A DNA stretch of 64,000 bases from Nautilus pompilius. Taxonomy: Eukaryota > Mollusca > Cephalopoda > Nautilida > Nautilidae. Under the pieces are notes generated by a model that saw only the letters and a list, made by a program, of their open reading frames with translations, was not told the origin of the DNA and made no database searches. A program made the translations under genes and the position numbers. Shown piece after piece: positions 23,835 through 37,755 of the stretch. The stretch is taken from positions 1,278,501 to 1,342,500 of the forward strand of contig JACATO010000631.1 in assembly GCA_018389105.1 (NCBI GenBank), in the 5' to 3' direction. The first letter of the stretch is position 1, and each line of letters starts with the position of its first letter.

Positions 23835-26800
23835 TTATGTAATCTGAAACTCTATGATTAATTTTATGGGGAAAAAAATGCTAACTAATGTCATGAATTA
23901 AATATACTGTCCATCTGATCTAGAATACTATGTCTAATATCTTCGTCTATTGCTCCCATTGTTGGATTTAAAAAACTGATAATGTGTCAGCGTTCAGGAA
24001 GGTTAATGTTACCAATTACGTCTAATATCGTAATTTATTAGACCGCTGGTAGTACAGACACCACTTCTGATGTTGTATTAAAAATTTTACGATTAATTTT
24101 GTGAAGTAAATTATCATTTCGAGAGTTGTAATTTAAAACACCAAATTAAAAGTTGTCATTTTGGATAAAAACATTTATAAACTGTAATTTAAAATGCATT
24201 AATAATTTCGTAATTTAGATTACTATTTCTAATGTTTTAATTAACAACTCCTTGATTAAGATTGTAATTTAAAATTAACATGTCTACAAAAGAAATTTAT
24301 AATACTCTAATATTGTAATTTAGAATAACAAAATTTTATGATGTAATTTAAAACATAATGGTTAATGTTGTAATTTATAATATTATCTTAAACTTCAATT
24401 TAAAATAATGTTTTTAAAATTTTAATTTTAAACACTATGATAAATATTATTTAGAATACCAGCTCCAATGTTTTAATTTAGAATGACATCATTAACGTTG
24501 TAACATAGAATACAATTTCATTTGTTGTAACTTAAAGTGTAGGTAATTATGTAATTTAGAGTATAAGCACTAACATTGTAATCTAAAATACCATCTCAAA
24601 TGTTAAAATTTAAAATACTATGATCAATGTTGTAATTTTGAATAACAACTTAAACAGTACATTTTAGATTAGCAATTCTAAATATGTGATTTAGAAAAAA
24701 TATTATTGTAGTTGTAATTGAGAGAAGTAATTCATTTTAAAATTAAAACAAAATTATTCACGTTGTGAATTAGAATGAAATTCATATGATTTAATTTAGA
24801 AAACCGTCTCAACTTTGATAATTTAGTAAAACAAGACTAAAGTTAACATTTTAAACACTACGATAAATATTTTAAATTATAATACAATTGCATATATTGT
24901 GTTTTAAAATACCATTAATCTTGTAACGAAAAATACGATCTCAAATGTTGTAATATGAAACAATGATTAAAAGTGAAATTTAGAATGTCAACTCAAATTA
25001 TGAAAATTAAAATGCAATGATTGATGTTATAATTTAAAATAACATCAATGACTTTGAAACGTAGAATACGCTCTCTAAAGAATAACATTTCTAATGTTTT
25101 AATTGCATACAGTATGATCAGTGTTATAAATTTGAATTATATTTCAAATTTTGTAAATTTGAATACCATCCCTAATGTTGAAACAGAATACTATTTATAT
25201 TCTTTTAATTTAAAATAAGATTTCAAAATCTCTAATTTTGAATACAATTTCAAATGCTTAAAATAATAATTTTAATTGATGAATTATAAAACCAGATCCA
25301 ATTTTGAAATATAAAACAATGATTAATTTTGTAATTCAGAATACCGTTTCAAATGTTATATTTCAAAACACTATGATCAATTTAAAATACACTTTCAAAT
25401 ATTTAAGTTAATAGCGTCATATAAATTTGTATAATTGATATATTATGTTTAATGTCGTAATTTAGAATACACTCCACAATGCTGAAACATTGAATATTAT
25501 CTTAAATGTAATAATTTAGAACATAATGCATTAATTTAAAATGCCATCTGAAATGTTCTTATTCAGAATATCGCCTCAAAGGTTTAACTTTAAATATTAT
25601 CTGAAATGTAATTTAGAACACAATGATTAATGTTGTAATTTAAGAAACTATCTGAAGTATTGTAATATAATTTAGAATACCATTTTAAATATTCTAATTT
25701 TGATGCCATTTATAATAATGCAACTAAGAATACGACCATAAATTTTATTTCAAACAACATAATAAATTATGTAAATTAAAATACAATGTTTGCTGTTACA
25801 ATTTAAAATATATCTGTGATTTTTAAACATAAAATCCGATTTCAAAAGTGATTGATAATAAAATTTCTAATGTTGAATTTTTATACACGAAAATGAATGT
25901 TGTGAGTATGAATTCCATCTCAAATGTTGTAATTTAAAACATTATGATTAATTTAGTAATTTAGAATACACTTTTTAATATTTAAATTTCCAAGGCCATG
26001 TAAATTGTTATAATTGAGGAATTATGAATTATATCGTTATTTCGAATAACATATCAAATGTTTAAAATATAAATACCATACCATCTTAAATGTTGTAACT
26101 TTTAAAGCGCTATGATTAATGTTGTAACTTTTAAAGCGCTATGATTAATGTTGTAATTTAGAATAAATTTTCAAATATAGAAATTTATACGGCTGAATCA
26201 CTTCACCTCACTTTTCCCAGAACCCATGGGTCGTTGGGGCACTTCGAGAGGTGTGTCTAGGGCATTTTACAACCTGGCGGAGCCCATCATACAGCTATAT
26301 AAATAGGTATAATTCACTCGTTATGATTAATATCGTAGTTTAGAATATAATTTCTTGTGCTTTAATTTAGAACGCATGATTAATGCTGCAATTTGGAATA
26401 CAATAGATAAAAATGTAATTCTGAATATGAATACCATCTTTAATATTCTAAACTAGAATACCATCTCAAATTTCCTAATTAAAAATGATTAATGATATAA
26501 TTCAGAATCCTATTTAATGTAGAATGTATATTTTAATTTATATTAACATTTCTAAAGTTGTAATTTTAAAAATGACCAATTTTGTAATTTAGGATATCAT
26601 CTTTATTATTATAACTTTAAATAAAATCTTAAATGTTGCAATTAAAAGTAATGGTTGAATGATGTAATTTAAAAATCATCTCCAATAAAGTAAATTAAAA
26701 TACAATGATTCATGCTTTAATTTAGAATATTATCTCAAATGTAATATTTTAAAACAAAATTTATCTCAAATGATGTAATTAATAACACAATGCTTAACAA

Positions 26801-27935
26801 TGTAATTTAGAATACCATCTCAAATAACAAAAATTAAAATTCACTGATGGTTGTTTAATTTATAATGCCATCTTAATTATTGAAAATCTAGAGCACCTAG
26901 AATGTTGCAATTAAGAATAAAATCTCAAATTTTATAATTTGAAAATTGTCTTAAACGGTGAAAGATAAATTACCACGATTCGTTTTTTTAAAATTTAGAA
27001 TACCATCACAAATATTTAAATTTAAAATACCATTTCAAATTTTGTGAACTTGAATACTATCCGTATTGTTTAAATTTAAAACCAATTAAAAACATCTCTA
27101 ATAAATCAACATAAATATATTCTGAAATCTTGAAATTCAAAACACTATTATTCATTTATTAATTTAGAATACATTCTCAAATATTGTTATTTATGATACA
27201 ATGCAAATAGTTATAACTTTAATCATTATGACTAATTCCCTAAATTAGAGAATATTTCTACAGTTATCATTTATAACATTATTACTAGTAATGTAATATG
27301 TATAATCATATCTTATAATGTAAATTAATATACTGCGATTAATATTACAACTAGGAAAACTATCTCTAACTTATAATAATATCTTTAATGGTGTGAATAA
27401 AATAATATTTTTTATCTTTTCAATTTATAACAGAATAATTGATGTTGTAATTAAAAATTTTTAATGTTAAAATATTACAATTAAGAAGAAAATTTTCTAA
27501 TGTTTTACATTAAATGAGCATGATTAATTTTGTAATTTAGAATAACATTTGGAAATTTGTATATTAAAAAATATGGTTCATGTTTTACTTCCGATTAACA
27601 TTTCTAATGTTGTTTATTAAAAAAATAAAATATAAAATTGTATTTAAAACTATCACTGATGAAATTTAGAATATCATTTATAATGTTATAGATTAAAAGA
27701 CCATGATAAATATTGCAATTCAGAATAAAATTTCTTTTGTTTCACTCTATAGGTTATGATTAATGTTGTAATTTGTAATGACATTTCTAATATTTAAACT
27801 AATATTTAAATTAATAGACAATAATTAGTTTTAATTACTATTAACTATTTTAATGGTGTGCATTAAAAGACCGCGATTAATGCTGTAATTTTAAATAACA
27901 TCTCCACTGGTATAATTTAGAATAAAATCTCATGA
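23835..27935. repeat. 4-kb AT-rich degenerate tandem array
   Basis: Over about 4 kb, words close to AATGTTGTAATTTAGAATAC and AATGTTGTAATTTAAAACAC alternate, linked by CATCTCA or TATGATT. The approximate repeat is two 27-bp halves forming a 54-bp unit. Most copies are strongly diverged, but a 31-bp duplicate around 26,085-26,150 (AACTTTTAAAGCGCTATG twice) shows some recent turnover. There are no open frames of note. The array is interrupted near 26,188-26,312 and ends where the Penelope-like element begins. Limits are approximate. Confidence 0.9.
26188..26312. other. GC-richer insert inside the AT-rich array
   Basis: About 125 bp with no trace of the surrounding repeat. It contains CCCATGGGTCGTTGGGGCAC and ACAACCTGGCGGAGCCCATC. 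The satellite resumes on both sides. It may be a truncated transposable element, but I cannot name a family and did not find clear target-site duplication. Confidence 0.7.
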
Positions 27936-27949
27936 TGACGGGATGTGTA

Positions 27950-29420
27950 AAAATTTGATAAAATTGTGAATAGAGTAAAACCATCAAACTTTCCCGTGTT
28001 GATGTAGGGTTAACAAAATCATCGCAAATGGTTTGAGAATAAAAATGCCTGTAAGCGAACATGGCACATCGCCGAAAGCGGATAGACTTCCATTGATTCC
28101 AGGAACTGAAAATAAAAAGGTTAGCATCGATCATCAAGGATCAGTTAACTCTTCTGATAACATCACAGTGTCACGTGGATCGAATGTTTCCCTGAAGATG
28201 TAATCCTACAAAGTATTCCATGGAGCAATCGAGGTTTTACATCAAAATAAGTTTGAAAAATGTCATAAAGACGGTCAAGAATACCGTAGATCTACGATCA
28301 CAAGAGAGGAAATTAGTCAGTCCGAATAAGAAGAAACTTTCGCGGCAGAAAAGGCATTTCTGAACAAAAGCCTGAACTTTGCCATGACCTTTAGGAGAAG
28401 GTTACTGCCAACTTATCCAAACAAAAAGCTGATGAAATCGAGTGGGAACTCAAGAAAATTCGAGAAATACAAGCTTTCAAAAACCCAACCTCACCAAGAA
28501 GAAAAAACGGTGCGCCAAGAAATCTTAGGAGTGATAAGAACAGAAGCATTATCGTCAGGCCAGCCGACAAAGGCAATGCTACTCTAATCATAAATAAACA
28601 AGATTAAGATAAAAAGCTTCAGCGACTCATCAGGGAGGACAGCTACACGATATATTACATAGACTACACCCAGGAAGCGGGACAATCTCGTTAAGAATTA
28701 TATTTATAACACTAATTTAAAAAAAAAAAGACCACCGTGGTTTGGTTAATAATAACACAAGCCAGGTCACGTGTTGGTTTGTCTAAGATACACAGGAATA
28801 AGTACCGCTCAAACCAATATCAAACTGTGTGGCTTCAGCATGCACTCTCTGAGTAAGTTCTTACTAAAATCATCAAACCGTTGTGTGGCATGACAGTCTT
28901 ACGTAATGAACCCGACAAGCTTTGTAACAGTAACTTGATTAATTTAGATGTGGCCAGCCTATCCACCAACGTTTTTCTGTAAGTTGGCACTTTCAGTAGT
29001 AAATCAGAGCTTGAAAGAGGATTGGACTCTAAAAGATAGATCCTCCCTTAACGCTGAATGCCATCACGGAAATGCTCACTTTACGTATAACCTTTCCATA
29101 CTTCCAAGTAGAGAAGACCTTGTACAGCCAACAGGAACGTATGGCTTTGGGTTTGCCATTGTCACCGGTGATAACATCAACATGAGATATTTCAAAGAGA
29201 TGGCCTTGGAAACCGTCTGATAAAGGTTCAGGATGTGGAAGAAATACACGAATGACGCCTACGTCTTCTGAGAACATTAAGTGGATCCAGCCTTCTCAAA
29301 CACTTTAAAAACTAAGGGTCCACCATTAAATTTTCCATGGAATTTAAAAAAAAAAAACAACCAAAATTTTCTTCCTGGATGTCATACTTGAAAAGAAGAA
29401 TCGGCTTTTAAAGTTTTCTC
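27950..29420 (+). mobile_element. Penelope-like retroelement, broken and 3'-truncated
   Basis: Plus-strand translations in changing frames give the ordered landmarks of a Penelope-like (PLE) reverse transcriptase. These are LNFAMT (28,372-28,389), an ADEIEWELKKIREIQAF helix, the hallmark RPADKGNAT (28,557-28,583), LDVASLSTNV matching the SFDVVSLFTNVP region (28,944-28,973), GLPLSPV matching GSPLSPVIAN (about 29,150), a degraded palm catalytic box near 29,245, and IKFSMEF then FLDVILEKKN matching IKFTMEVE...LPFLDVLV (29,325-29,405). The order is exactly that of the family. Nothing beyond this looks like the GIY-YIG endonuclease that many PLEs carry. The copy is broken by several interruptions and looks old. 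It abuts the AT-rich array, suggesting insertion at its edge. The 5' limit is approximate. Confidence 0.88.
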
Positions 29421-32087
29421 ACATCGGCTGCGGACGCCCGGTGCAAGCTGTACCCTGGAGCTTTTCCAGACAGCTGACTGTCAGCGGTGAACCAGTAGAC
29501 GTGGAGCGACCACCGTACCATCTTCCCCGACCAGCTCACTACTCACGAAAAGTCACGTGCAGTCCGTGCATCTGGAGAAAATTGTTGCAACTAAACAGCC
29601 GCAAGTGCCCGCAGATTTTGTTAATGGGGGAAATAAGCACGTGGACGGCGTAAACTGCTGTAGCTTCATGTTAATTAGTTGGTAATCGACAGAAACAGGT
29701 TCTTGCTTATTTTAAAACCATATAAGGGCATAATAAGTTTCTCGCTATAAGCAGAGGGTACGTTTCACCGTCGTTGATAGATATACGGGATTTCAGTTTT
29801 GGATAGCTCTTCCCTCATAAGAGAGATCAAAATAACGATTACTTTACAAAGCCATTTCTTTGAAAGCTTTATTTAAGCTACTGTTCTGTTGCTTAGACTC
29901 TGGTGACACCAAAATAGGGGCGACTGAAAAAGTCAACTATATCTTGTGGATCACCGAACTAAAATCGGTTGCCAGCAGTGGACGGTACACAGCAACAAGA
30001 GTCCGCCATAGTTGCAGTTTAAAGAAAGGAGTTTCAGTTAATGACGAAAAGAACGCCCCGGTTGACCATCCGCCCGTCAAAAGAGGTTTGCGGCTGCTGG
30101 AGAAAGCCTGCAGGGATTGCCTCGGTGCATCTCACAAAATATGGATATACATTTTTTTTTCTTTAAATAAAAGTTTTATAAAATTTTGAAAGTGAGGTTG
30201 GTTCCATCAAAAAAAGGCGAGAACGAGAGCACTGACCGCCCTCCAAACTCACGTTGCCCGTGCAACACAATGATGGAAAAGGGTCAAAGCATCACACTTC
30301 CATAGGAGGCTGGCCAGACATTGGACACGGACTCCGTTCAGCATTCGTGAGCCGCCTTTAACCAACCGTTGAGTAAATGTACCCGTAACTCTATTTCCCA
30401 GGATTCTTTGATACAGATTCTGTTAGGAATGCCCTGCTATACCTCAGACCAGGATTCTACACATTGTTTTAGCGCGCTGCTGCCTTGCATAAGACAGAGG
30501 CTACGGCTCAGAAGTATTAAGCTCACATCAATTGCTTTTTTTTTGCCAGTGCTATGTACGGCTCTTTGTAAACAAAAGGAGGGAGTGTTCTCTGTTGTTG
30601 TTTTTTTTTAAAACTGGGTGCCAATTTACTAAACAAGGTGTCTGGAATTGTTTCAAGATGGACTGCCACGTTAAATTTCAATGTATTAATGAGAAGACTA
30701 ATGTTTACGTTAAACGTCTCCAAAAATATTCATTAACAATTTTAACTATAAACTTCTCCAGCCAGTGGGGCCTACATCGGGGTGTTTTTGTTAACCCTTT
30801 AACGTTTACAAACAAAGTTGCTTTGTAAGACCTAGTTTGTCAGCTGTAGGTACTCATGATTATAATTTTGGTTTTTTTTAATATAGATAATTACGTTACC
30901 ATAGCTGCTCTTGATATTCCTGAATCAGTAACAACACGTAATTGTGGTCTTCGCTACTTCAGGTATTCATTTTATTTGTATTGATAGGCAATTACTTTAG
31001 TTTGTTTCCCCTTAAAAGGATGTGAAAAATCTATTAAGAAAGTCAGATCTCTTTCCAGAACATTAAAAAGATGAAGACTATTCAGAAAAATTGTTAAATA
31101 TCAATATGATAAATATTGTCGCTTTTTTGTGTGCACATTATCTGTTTACATTAGCTAGAACGAGACAGTGAAAAGGCTCACAGTTTCATAATTATGCGGG
31201 TCCAGCCCTTTCAGTTCGGTACAATTTATACTAGAGACATCGAAGTGAAGCTGGCTTCGCGGAGTTGTCGTTCTTTGGTCTAGCACGGTTACCGCGCCTT
31301 ATGTATATAAACGACAAACTGACGCAGCAAAGCAGCGAAGGGCTGATCACTTCTCTAACAGAAAACGAATCATTCCTGGCAGAAAGAAAAGGGTCAGGCT
31401 GTGGAACACGAGCTGAAAAAGTAATGAGTCCCTGCTGTAATTCTTATCTTACAAATCTGTGAATAAATTGCGTGTGCGAGCGCCGAGGCCAACTATGAAC
31501 ATTATAAAATATCCCTCTTATTGATTCTATTAATTTAAACTTATTATTTCATTACATCGTTTTCTCTTTAATTCCAGTCGTGCATAAACCTATCACTTTA
31601 CCAAAATCCTTTTCCTAAGTGACTTCGGTAACCAGAAAATGTTTTGACGCGCTATCAAAGTTGCATTAGACCGGTAACTGAATAAAACTGGTGACTACGA
31701 TAAAGTCTAGGCCTGGACACAAACAGCTCAGCAGCTGTCGCCATTTATTCACAACGATCGCGCGCACATTTTTCTCTCCTTTCTTTCCACCAGTGATCTG
31801 TCACCGTAAGCTGGAGATCAAATTAGAATTTCTGGATGATAAAGTAAAAGTTTTGTAAAATTACGTGTGAACTGATACTGTTGTTTTGCATGTCACTAAC
31901 AATTATATTTAAAAAAAGTTATTTTTTTTATTTGAATGTTTGTATTCCATATATTTACTGTCATACAACTACATCAAGCTCCATTGATAAATTGTGATTA
32001 ATAGCCTTTTTTAAAATTTCTGTAATAACTTATCTGTTATCAAATATGAAAAAAATTGAATACATACAAATGTTCAAACATGAATGT
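29421..32087. other. Intergenic, no gene recognised
   Basis: 29,420-29,660 is GC-richer and may still belong to the retroelement or another repeat, but I recognise nothing in it. The rest is AT-rich with open frames up to 109 codons (29,860-30,189) lacking domains. A T8 tract lies near 30,150. Confidence 0.4.
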
Positions 32088-32395
32088 TCGACGTCATAAC
32101 TCTCCTGTCAAGAAAACCAACTAGAGTGTATAGACGACGTCATAACTCTCCTGTCAAGAAAACCAACTAGAGTGTATAGACGACGTCATAACTCTTCCGT
32201 CAAGAAAACCAACAGGAGTGTATGAAACTCTCCTGTCAAGAAAACCAACTATAGTGTATGGACGATGTCATAACTATTCTGTCAAGAAAACCAACAGGAG
32301 TGTATGGACGACATCATAACATTTCTGATTAGAAAACCAACAAGAATTTATAACCGCCGTCATAACTCTTCTGTCAGGAAAACCACCAACTTCGC
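32088..32395. repeat. 46-bp tandem repeat, about 7 copies
   Basis: Unit words are GACGTCATAACTCTCCTGTC, AAGAAAACCAACTAGAGTG and TATAGAC. The first two copies are nearly identical; later ones diverge (GATGTCATAACTATTCTG, GACATCATAACATTTCTG, GCCGTCATAACTCTTCTG), and the fourth is shortened. The GACGTCAT start recalls the CT/GACGTCA arrays elsewhere, but the rest of the unit is different. Confidence 0.93.
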
Positions 32396-33204
32396 ATTTT
32401 GTGAAATGACAGTCGTATGACGTTCTTACGATTTTGACGTCGTTGCTTTTATTATTCTCACTTTAAATCAGGTAAAAAAAAAACAAAACAAAATATATGA
32501 CGGTCTTTGAAATAGAGATTTAGGAATATTTTATCAATAATTTCTTAAACGTATGAGATTAATTTGCGAGTGTTCATTGTCGTCCTCCAACTGTATCAGA
32601 AAAACGTACTGAGACTGTGAACTTTAAGTTTTAAAGTCCATTTAGCAGAACCAGGCCAGAATATTTACTTTTTTGTGTGTTTCAGTTGTTAAGTTAACGT
32701 AAGCAATACGCTAGCTAAATTATATACTTTGGAAAGTGCACAACATTACACTATCAGTAATGTAAGGATATTCATCATATACGTTAATTTCTCGAAACAG
32801 CCTCTCTGTTTTTGCATTTATTTGCCTGCTCTGCGAGGTGTTCTGGAAAGGTATTTTTAGCATAAAATTCTTAGAGACTCTCTTGCAATCCCCGCGGGTT
32901 ACAGATGCCACGGAACCTGCAGGTCAAGGTGGATGCGGGTCGTCGTGAGCGCTTCCTATGAGCGTTAAAGCAGTCAACCTATTTGTCACCTGCTGTGTGC
33001 TCCAGACGGCTTGTTACCAGACTGCGCGGGTATTCAACAAGCAGCCAATGAGAGTATTTGACGCCGGCCCCTCGATTTAATGGTGGACTTCATTCTTAGA
33101 AAAGCCTTTTCGGATTACCCAAAAAATTTCTGTAAACGTTTACAACGTTTTTCTGTCCTTCTTATTACCAGAACAAAGAGAGTATTTGTCTAAGCTTCTA
33201 TTGG
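32396..33204. other. Intergenic, no gene
   Basis: AT-rich to about 32,870, then a more balanced stretch (32,880-33,070) with a CCAAT word (CAGCCAATGAG, about 33,041). No coding signal that I accept. Confidence 0.4.
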
Positions 33205-33575
<371 letters not shown>

Positions 33576-33576
33576 C

Positions 33577-36500
33577 AATGGCAACCAAATCTGTAGTCTC
33601 ACCATTACAATCGTTTAATAAAGCCTAATAGATAATATCTTGTTTAATAAAAAAAATTCTCCAGTAAAAAAAGTTTCAGACTAACCTTTACACGTCTGGG
33701 TCCTTTAACAACCTCGTGCTTGTAATTTTATCGCCAAATTTACAACTACGACCACCACCGGCAAAAGTCTGATTAATATTCATTGCAGAACCAGTATTAC
33801 TGGAGCACAGTGCTTAACATATAGACATTTAGACACTAACGCTTTTACGAGATAACAATAAATCAAGCTTAATTAGCGTTTTCTGGTATTAATCAACGTC
33901 TTTTCCCGGTGCATTGTATCACCTTTTGCCCGTGGTTTGGTAAAGATTTTTTTTTTTAAATCGAACTGGGTAGAATATCGATCCGATTCTTCTTCCACTG
34001 TGTTCCATGGTATGCTGACATCTGTTGGTTCTCACCAAGTTTGTTCGTGTGTCAGTACTTTGCGCCGGCCGCTACGCTCCACCCGCGGCTTAAAGGGTTA
34101 AACCGGGTTCGATACGCATCTCAACTCGTCACCACTTTGCTTGATACAATTTTCGCTTATAAGATGCTAATCAATAAATCTACTGAACCACTTAGAAGAC
34201 TTAGAGACGTTTTCCCTGTACTCTACTGATATATCTTTTCCTAAGGTGTGAACACCAGATGCCAAAACATCACGTGAGGATACATTTAAGGAATTCATGA
34301 AAGGGAAAACAAACAAACACTAAATGTTAGAACAAATTCTAAATTCAGCACAGATTAGATCAAATACCTATGATAAAAGGTATTAGTGGGGAAAAAAATT
34401 TTTTGTCTCCCCCCCTCCCCGAGATGATGATAAGGTATCAGGAAGTACGAGGCGGCTTACGCCCAGACTGCATCATCTATCATCAGCATTAAGACACGGA
34501 TAACCGAAGCTGGTGTCATCAGAGACTTTTAAGGTTGTCTTTAGATCCATGATATCTACTCGATTGGGGGGGGTGGACGCCCTGAAACCGTTGGGAGCAT
34601 CTTTCAGCGCGCCGGTCGCAGGTATCACGAACCAGAACTCTCTTCTATGACGTCATAAGAAGAGTGTAAAGTGACACGGACAGCAATGCGGGCATTCGCA
34701 AACACGCCTGCCTCCCGCTGCAAAAGCCATTCCCGCATATCAACAAAATAGTAATCCAACACTTTGCCCTCGGGTGTGTGTACGACCGCTTACCGGATAA
34801 TCTCTACCGTAGTGAAATCTGGTGTTGTCTGCTTTCTTTTTTCTTTTTGTGTTTAATTTACCAAAAAAGGCACTTCGGGCTAATCTTAGCTGGATTAACA
34901 CTAAATCTGCTGTTTAACAAAAAAAAGAAAGAAAATACTGTTTTACATTTTCCATTTAAAACTGTGCTTTAGAAATTTTTCGTACAGTTGATGTGATGAG
35001 TGATTTACTTATGCCAGGGTTTACAGTTGATCTGTTGTGTGTAATACAATACGATGCATATAGCTAATCTAACCGCATCCAGCGAACTACCTCCCGTCAA
35101 CGAGTTAAGGAGGCTCCAGACTTCATATATTGAGAAAGTAAATATAATCTGATCATGACCAGTATTAGAATTTTCGATCGATGGCTGCTCGATTTTGCAT
35201 AATTTAAAAAGAAGAAATATCTTCTTTGAATTTCCCTCGATGCCAGGATGACTTTTCACGAGGACTCCAGTAGAAGCTAAAAGTGCTAAATTCGGGTAGG
35301 TCTTTGATTTTTCCGCTTACCGCTGAAGAGTCCAGATCTGGGGTCCATTTCCCCCTTTCATATTTTTTTCCCTAACCCATTTTTGCAAATTCTTTCTATC
35401 TGCAGTCGATTTTCCCCATTTATTCAGTTTTTTTAGGGAGGGGGTCACTTTGGAGTTGTTTACCAATGAGCGAGTTCAGTGTAAAAGATTCGGTTTGAGA
35501 ATTCTTGCGTCGTGCATCATTAGCACGTGGTCAGCTCCGGTGCCTCGGCGATGGTCGATTCTAAATCTCGCCTTATAACGTGTACAACATTACATACATA
35601 ATCTCATCACGATCAGTGTGAAAATTTTGCGATAGTACCACTTTAATTTACAAAAGCATTAAAATTGACTCTAGTCCGTGTACTTAGTGCTAATCCAATT
35701 TTGAGAGTGCATACGGCGGCGGTAAGAGGGTTAATCTTGGTTGTCTCTTTGGCGTAAAAATTCGTTGCAAAGTGGAAAGAACGGATCACTGCTTCTCGTG
35801 ACTCTCCATCGGTAGTCTTCTAATTCTTAATGCCTCTTAACCTGCTAACGTTTGAAGTTATAGATTGATAAGTAAGCGTGATGGACTATCCACCAAAGGC
35901 TTTTGTAATATATATATATATAAACTGGCAGAAAATCTACCAACGGTCCTGCTCTTATTGGGTGAGAGTCTAGAGGTCTCAGAAAAAAACTGGAATGTGC
36001 GCCGCGAACAGAGATATCGTGTCCTATCAACACAACAGCTGACGCGACGTATAAAAACGACAGCGCAATAACAGTGGTATGGATGTGACAGTCTGACAAA
36101 AAGGCTCCCATACTGGCATCTCTAACTTATAAATAATGAGCCTGTCAAAGCGTGTGATACTCAGATTGATATCTTGTGATCCATTTCATTTGGTTTGTGA
36201 TATTAGATGCTGTGTAAAACAAGAGGAGGGGAGAAAGAGAGAGAAAATGTATATCAAGCCGGTCCTCCCATATTCTTTGGACTTGTAGAATTAATTTGTG
36301 GTGATAGATGGGGATGGGAGATAAAAAATAAAATTAAAAAAGAGGGGTACTACGTAGAAGCTATTTTTGTGCCAAGAAATACGATCGTGTTAAGAAACGG
36401 GGGAAATCGAAACACCGTGACTTCTGATAGTTAATGTCGGATGTGCAAGGCTATTGGCTCAGACGTGCGAGTGGAAAACCGACGGCGCGTGACCGTTACC

Positions 36501-37755
36501 GAAAGCGAAAGTAGACGATCACCTGACTGATCGCGTCGCAGAGATCGGGAAGAAGCAAAACGGCGGCAATTATTAGTAAATGTCGGTAATCGCCAGGTAA
36601 AGGTAGACTAGCAGACGGCCAGAGTTTGAGTGGACGACCGTTCGGGAACTGCAGGTACCGCGGGCCAACTGGCTATCCGTCGTAAAGCTGAACGTGTGAG
36701 TAATCATTCTGACAACTGACGGCCATCTTATTAAAATGCCCTTCCCTGGTGGTAGATTTACTCAGATCTGACGGACGGTAGGAAAGAAAGAGGGACAATG
36801 GTGACCACGGATAAAATAAGAGGGGTGCGGGGAAAAGTCTCTTAATGAAAACGGAAAACTGGATCGACTCCCGAATCCAGACCTAAACGCGTCCCGGATC
36901 TTTCTCGCTGTTTTCAGAACTTAGACAGTTTTCAGGTAAAAAGAAAAGGTGCTAACGGAATGAAAATAACTTTGATCAAAGAAACGATTTTAGAAATTTC
37001 TTTTATGTTATCCCGCAATGGCGCGCGAAAGGGTATTAACAGATGGTTTTCTTAGAGAGTGATTTCAAGCCGGGAACGGCCTTTTTTAATCTTCTAATAA
37101 TGCTGCAGAGATCGTTTGTTACCGTTGCTATGGCAACAGATTGCAAAGACGATCTTAAACACACCTTGGCAAATAATAAGAGTTAAGTAGAATAAGCGTA
37201 ATTAACTAACCCTCGTTTGAACGGGATTCATTAACATTTCGCCATGGTGACCTTTGTACGATAGGACAGCCAGCTTTCCATTGGCAGGTCTCGGGGTAGT
37301 GTCTTGCTACAAGCGCCGGTTTCATGTCTCCTTGTCCCAGCGGTAATAAAATCCCGGCCACGTGGACGGTGCGTTCAGAAACGATCGCGGAGTACAGACT
37401 AAAGGCGACAGTGGCGGCCTTTTTGTACGGTTCCACGAGATCAGTTCCTTCGCGAAGTCGGGTGGCTGAGGAAAACGTCACTGAGAATGTTAGATAGTCC
37501 TTAACTCTTTTCCTTCCCTCCGGGGGTGGGGTGACTTTTAGAATTAAGACTGATTCGTTTTATAGTCGCCAATAGATGAATAAATGAATAAAAGGTAAGA
37601 AATACGATAAATATATCTTAATGTTTGGTATAGGAAGAAACGACAAGACCGCGCGGGAATGGTAACGCAGAAGGATTCAGCTCATTTAGATGGAGCTTAT
37701 CGCGGTAGATTAATAGATCTCATCATTCTCAGCTTGCATTGAGAGATGTAGAGCT
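33577..37755. other. Intergenic, no gene recognised
   Basis: Mostly AT-rich, with a CpG-rich part at 36,430-36,670. One perfect TGACGTCA lies at 34,648-34,655. Open frames (34,778-34,972; 35,005-35,259; 36,207-36,434; 37,206-37,481) have no recognisable domains. A short TA run lies at about 35,909-35,920. Confidence 0.4.
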
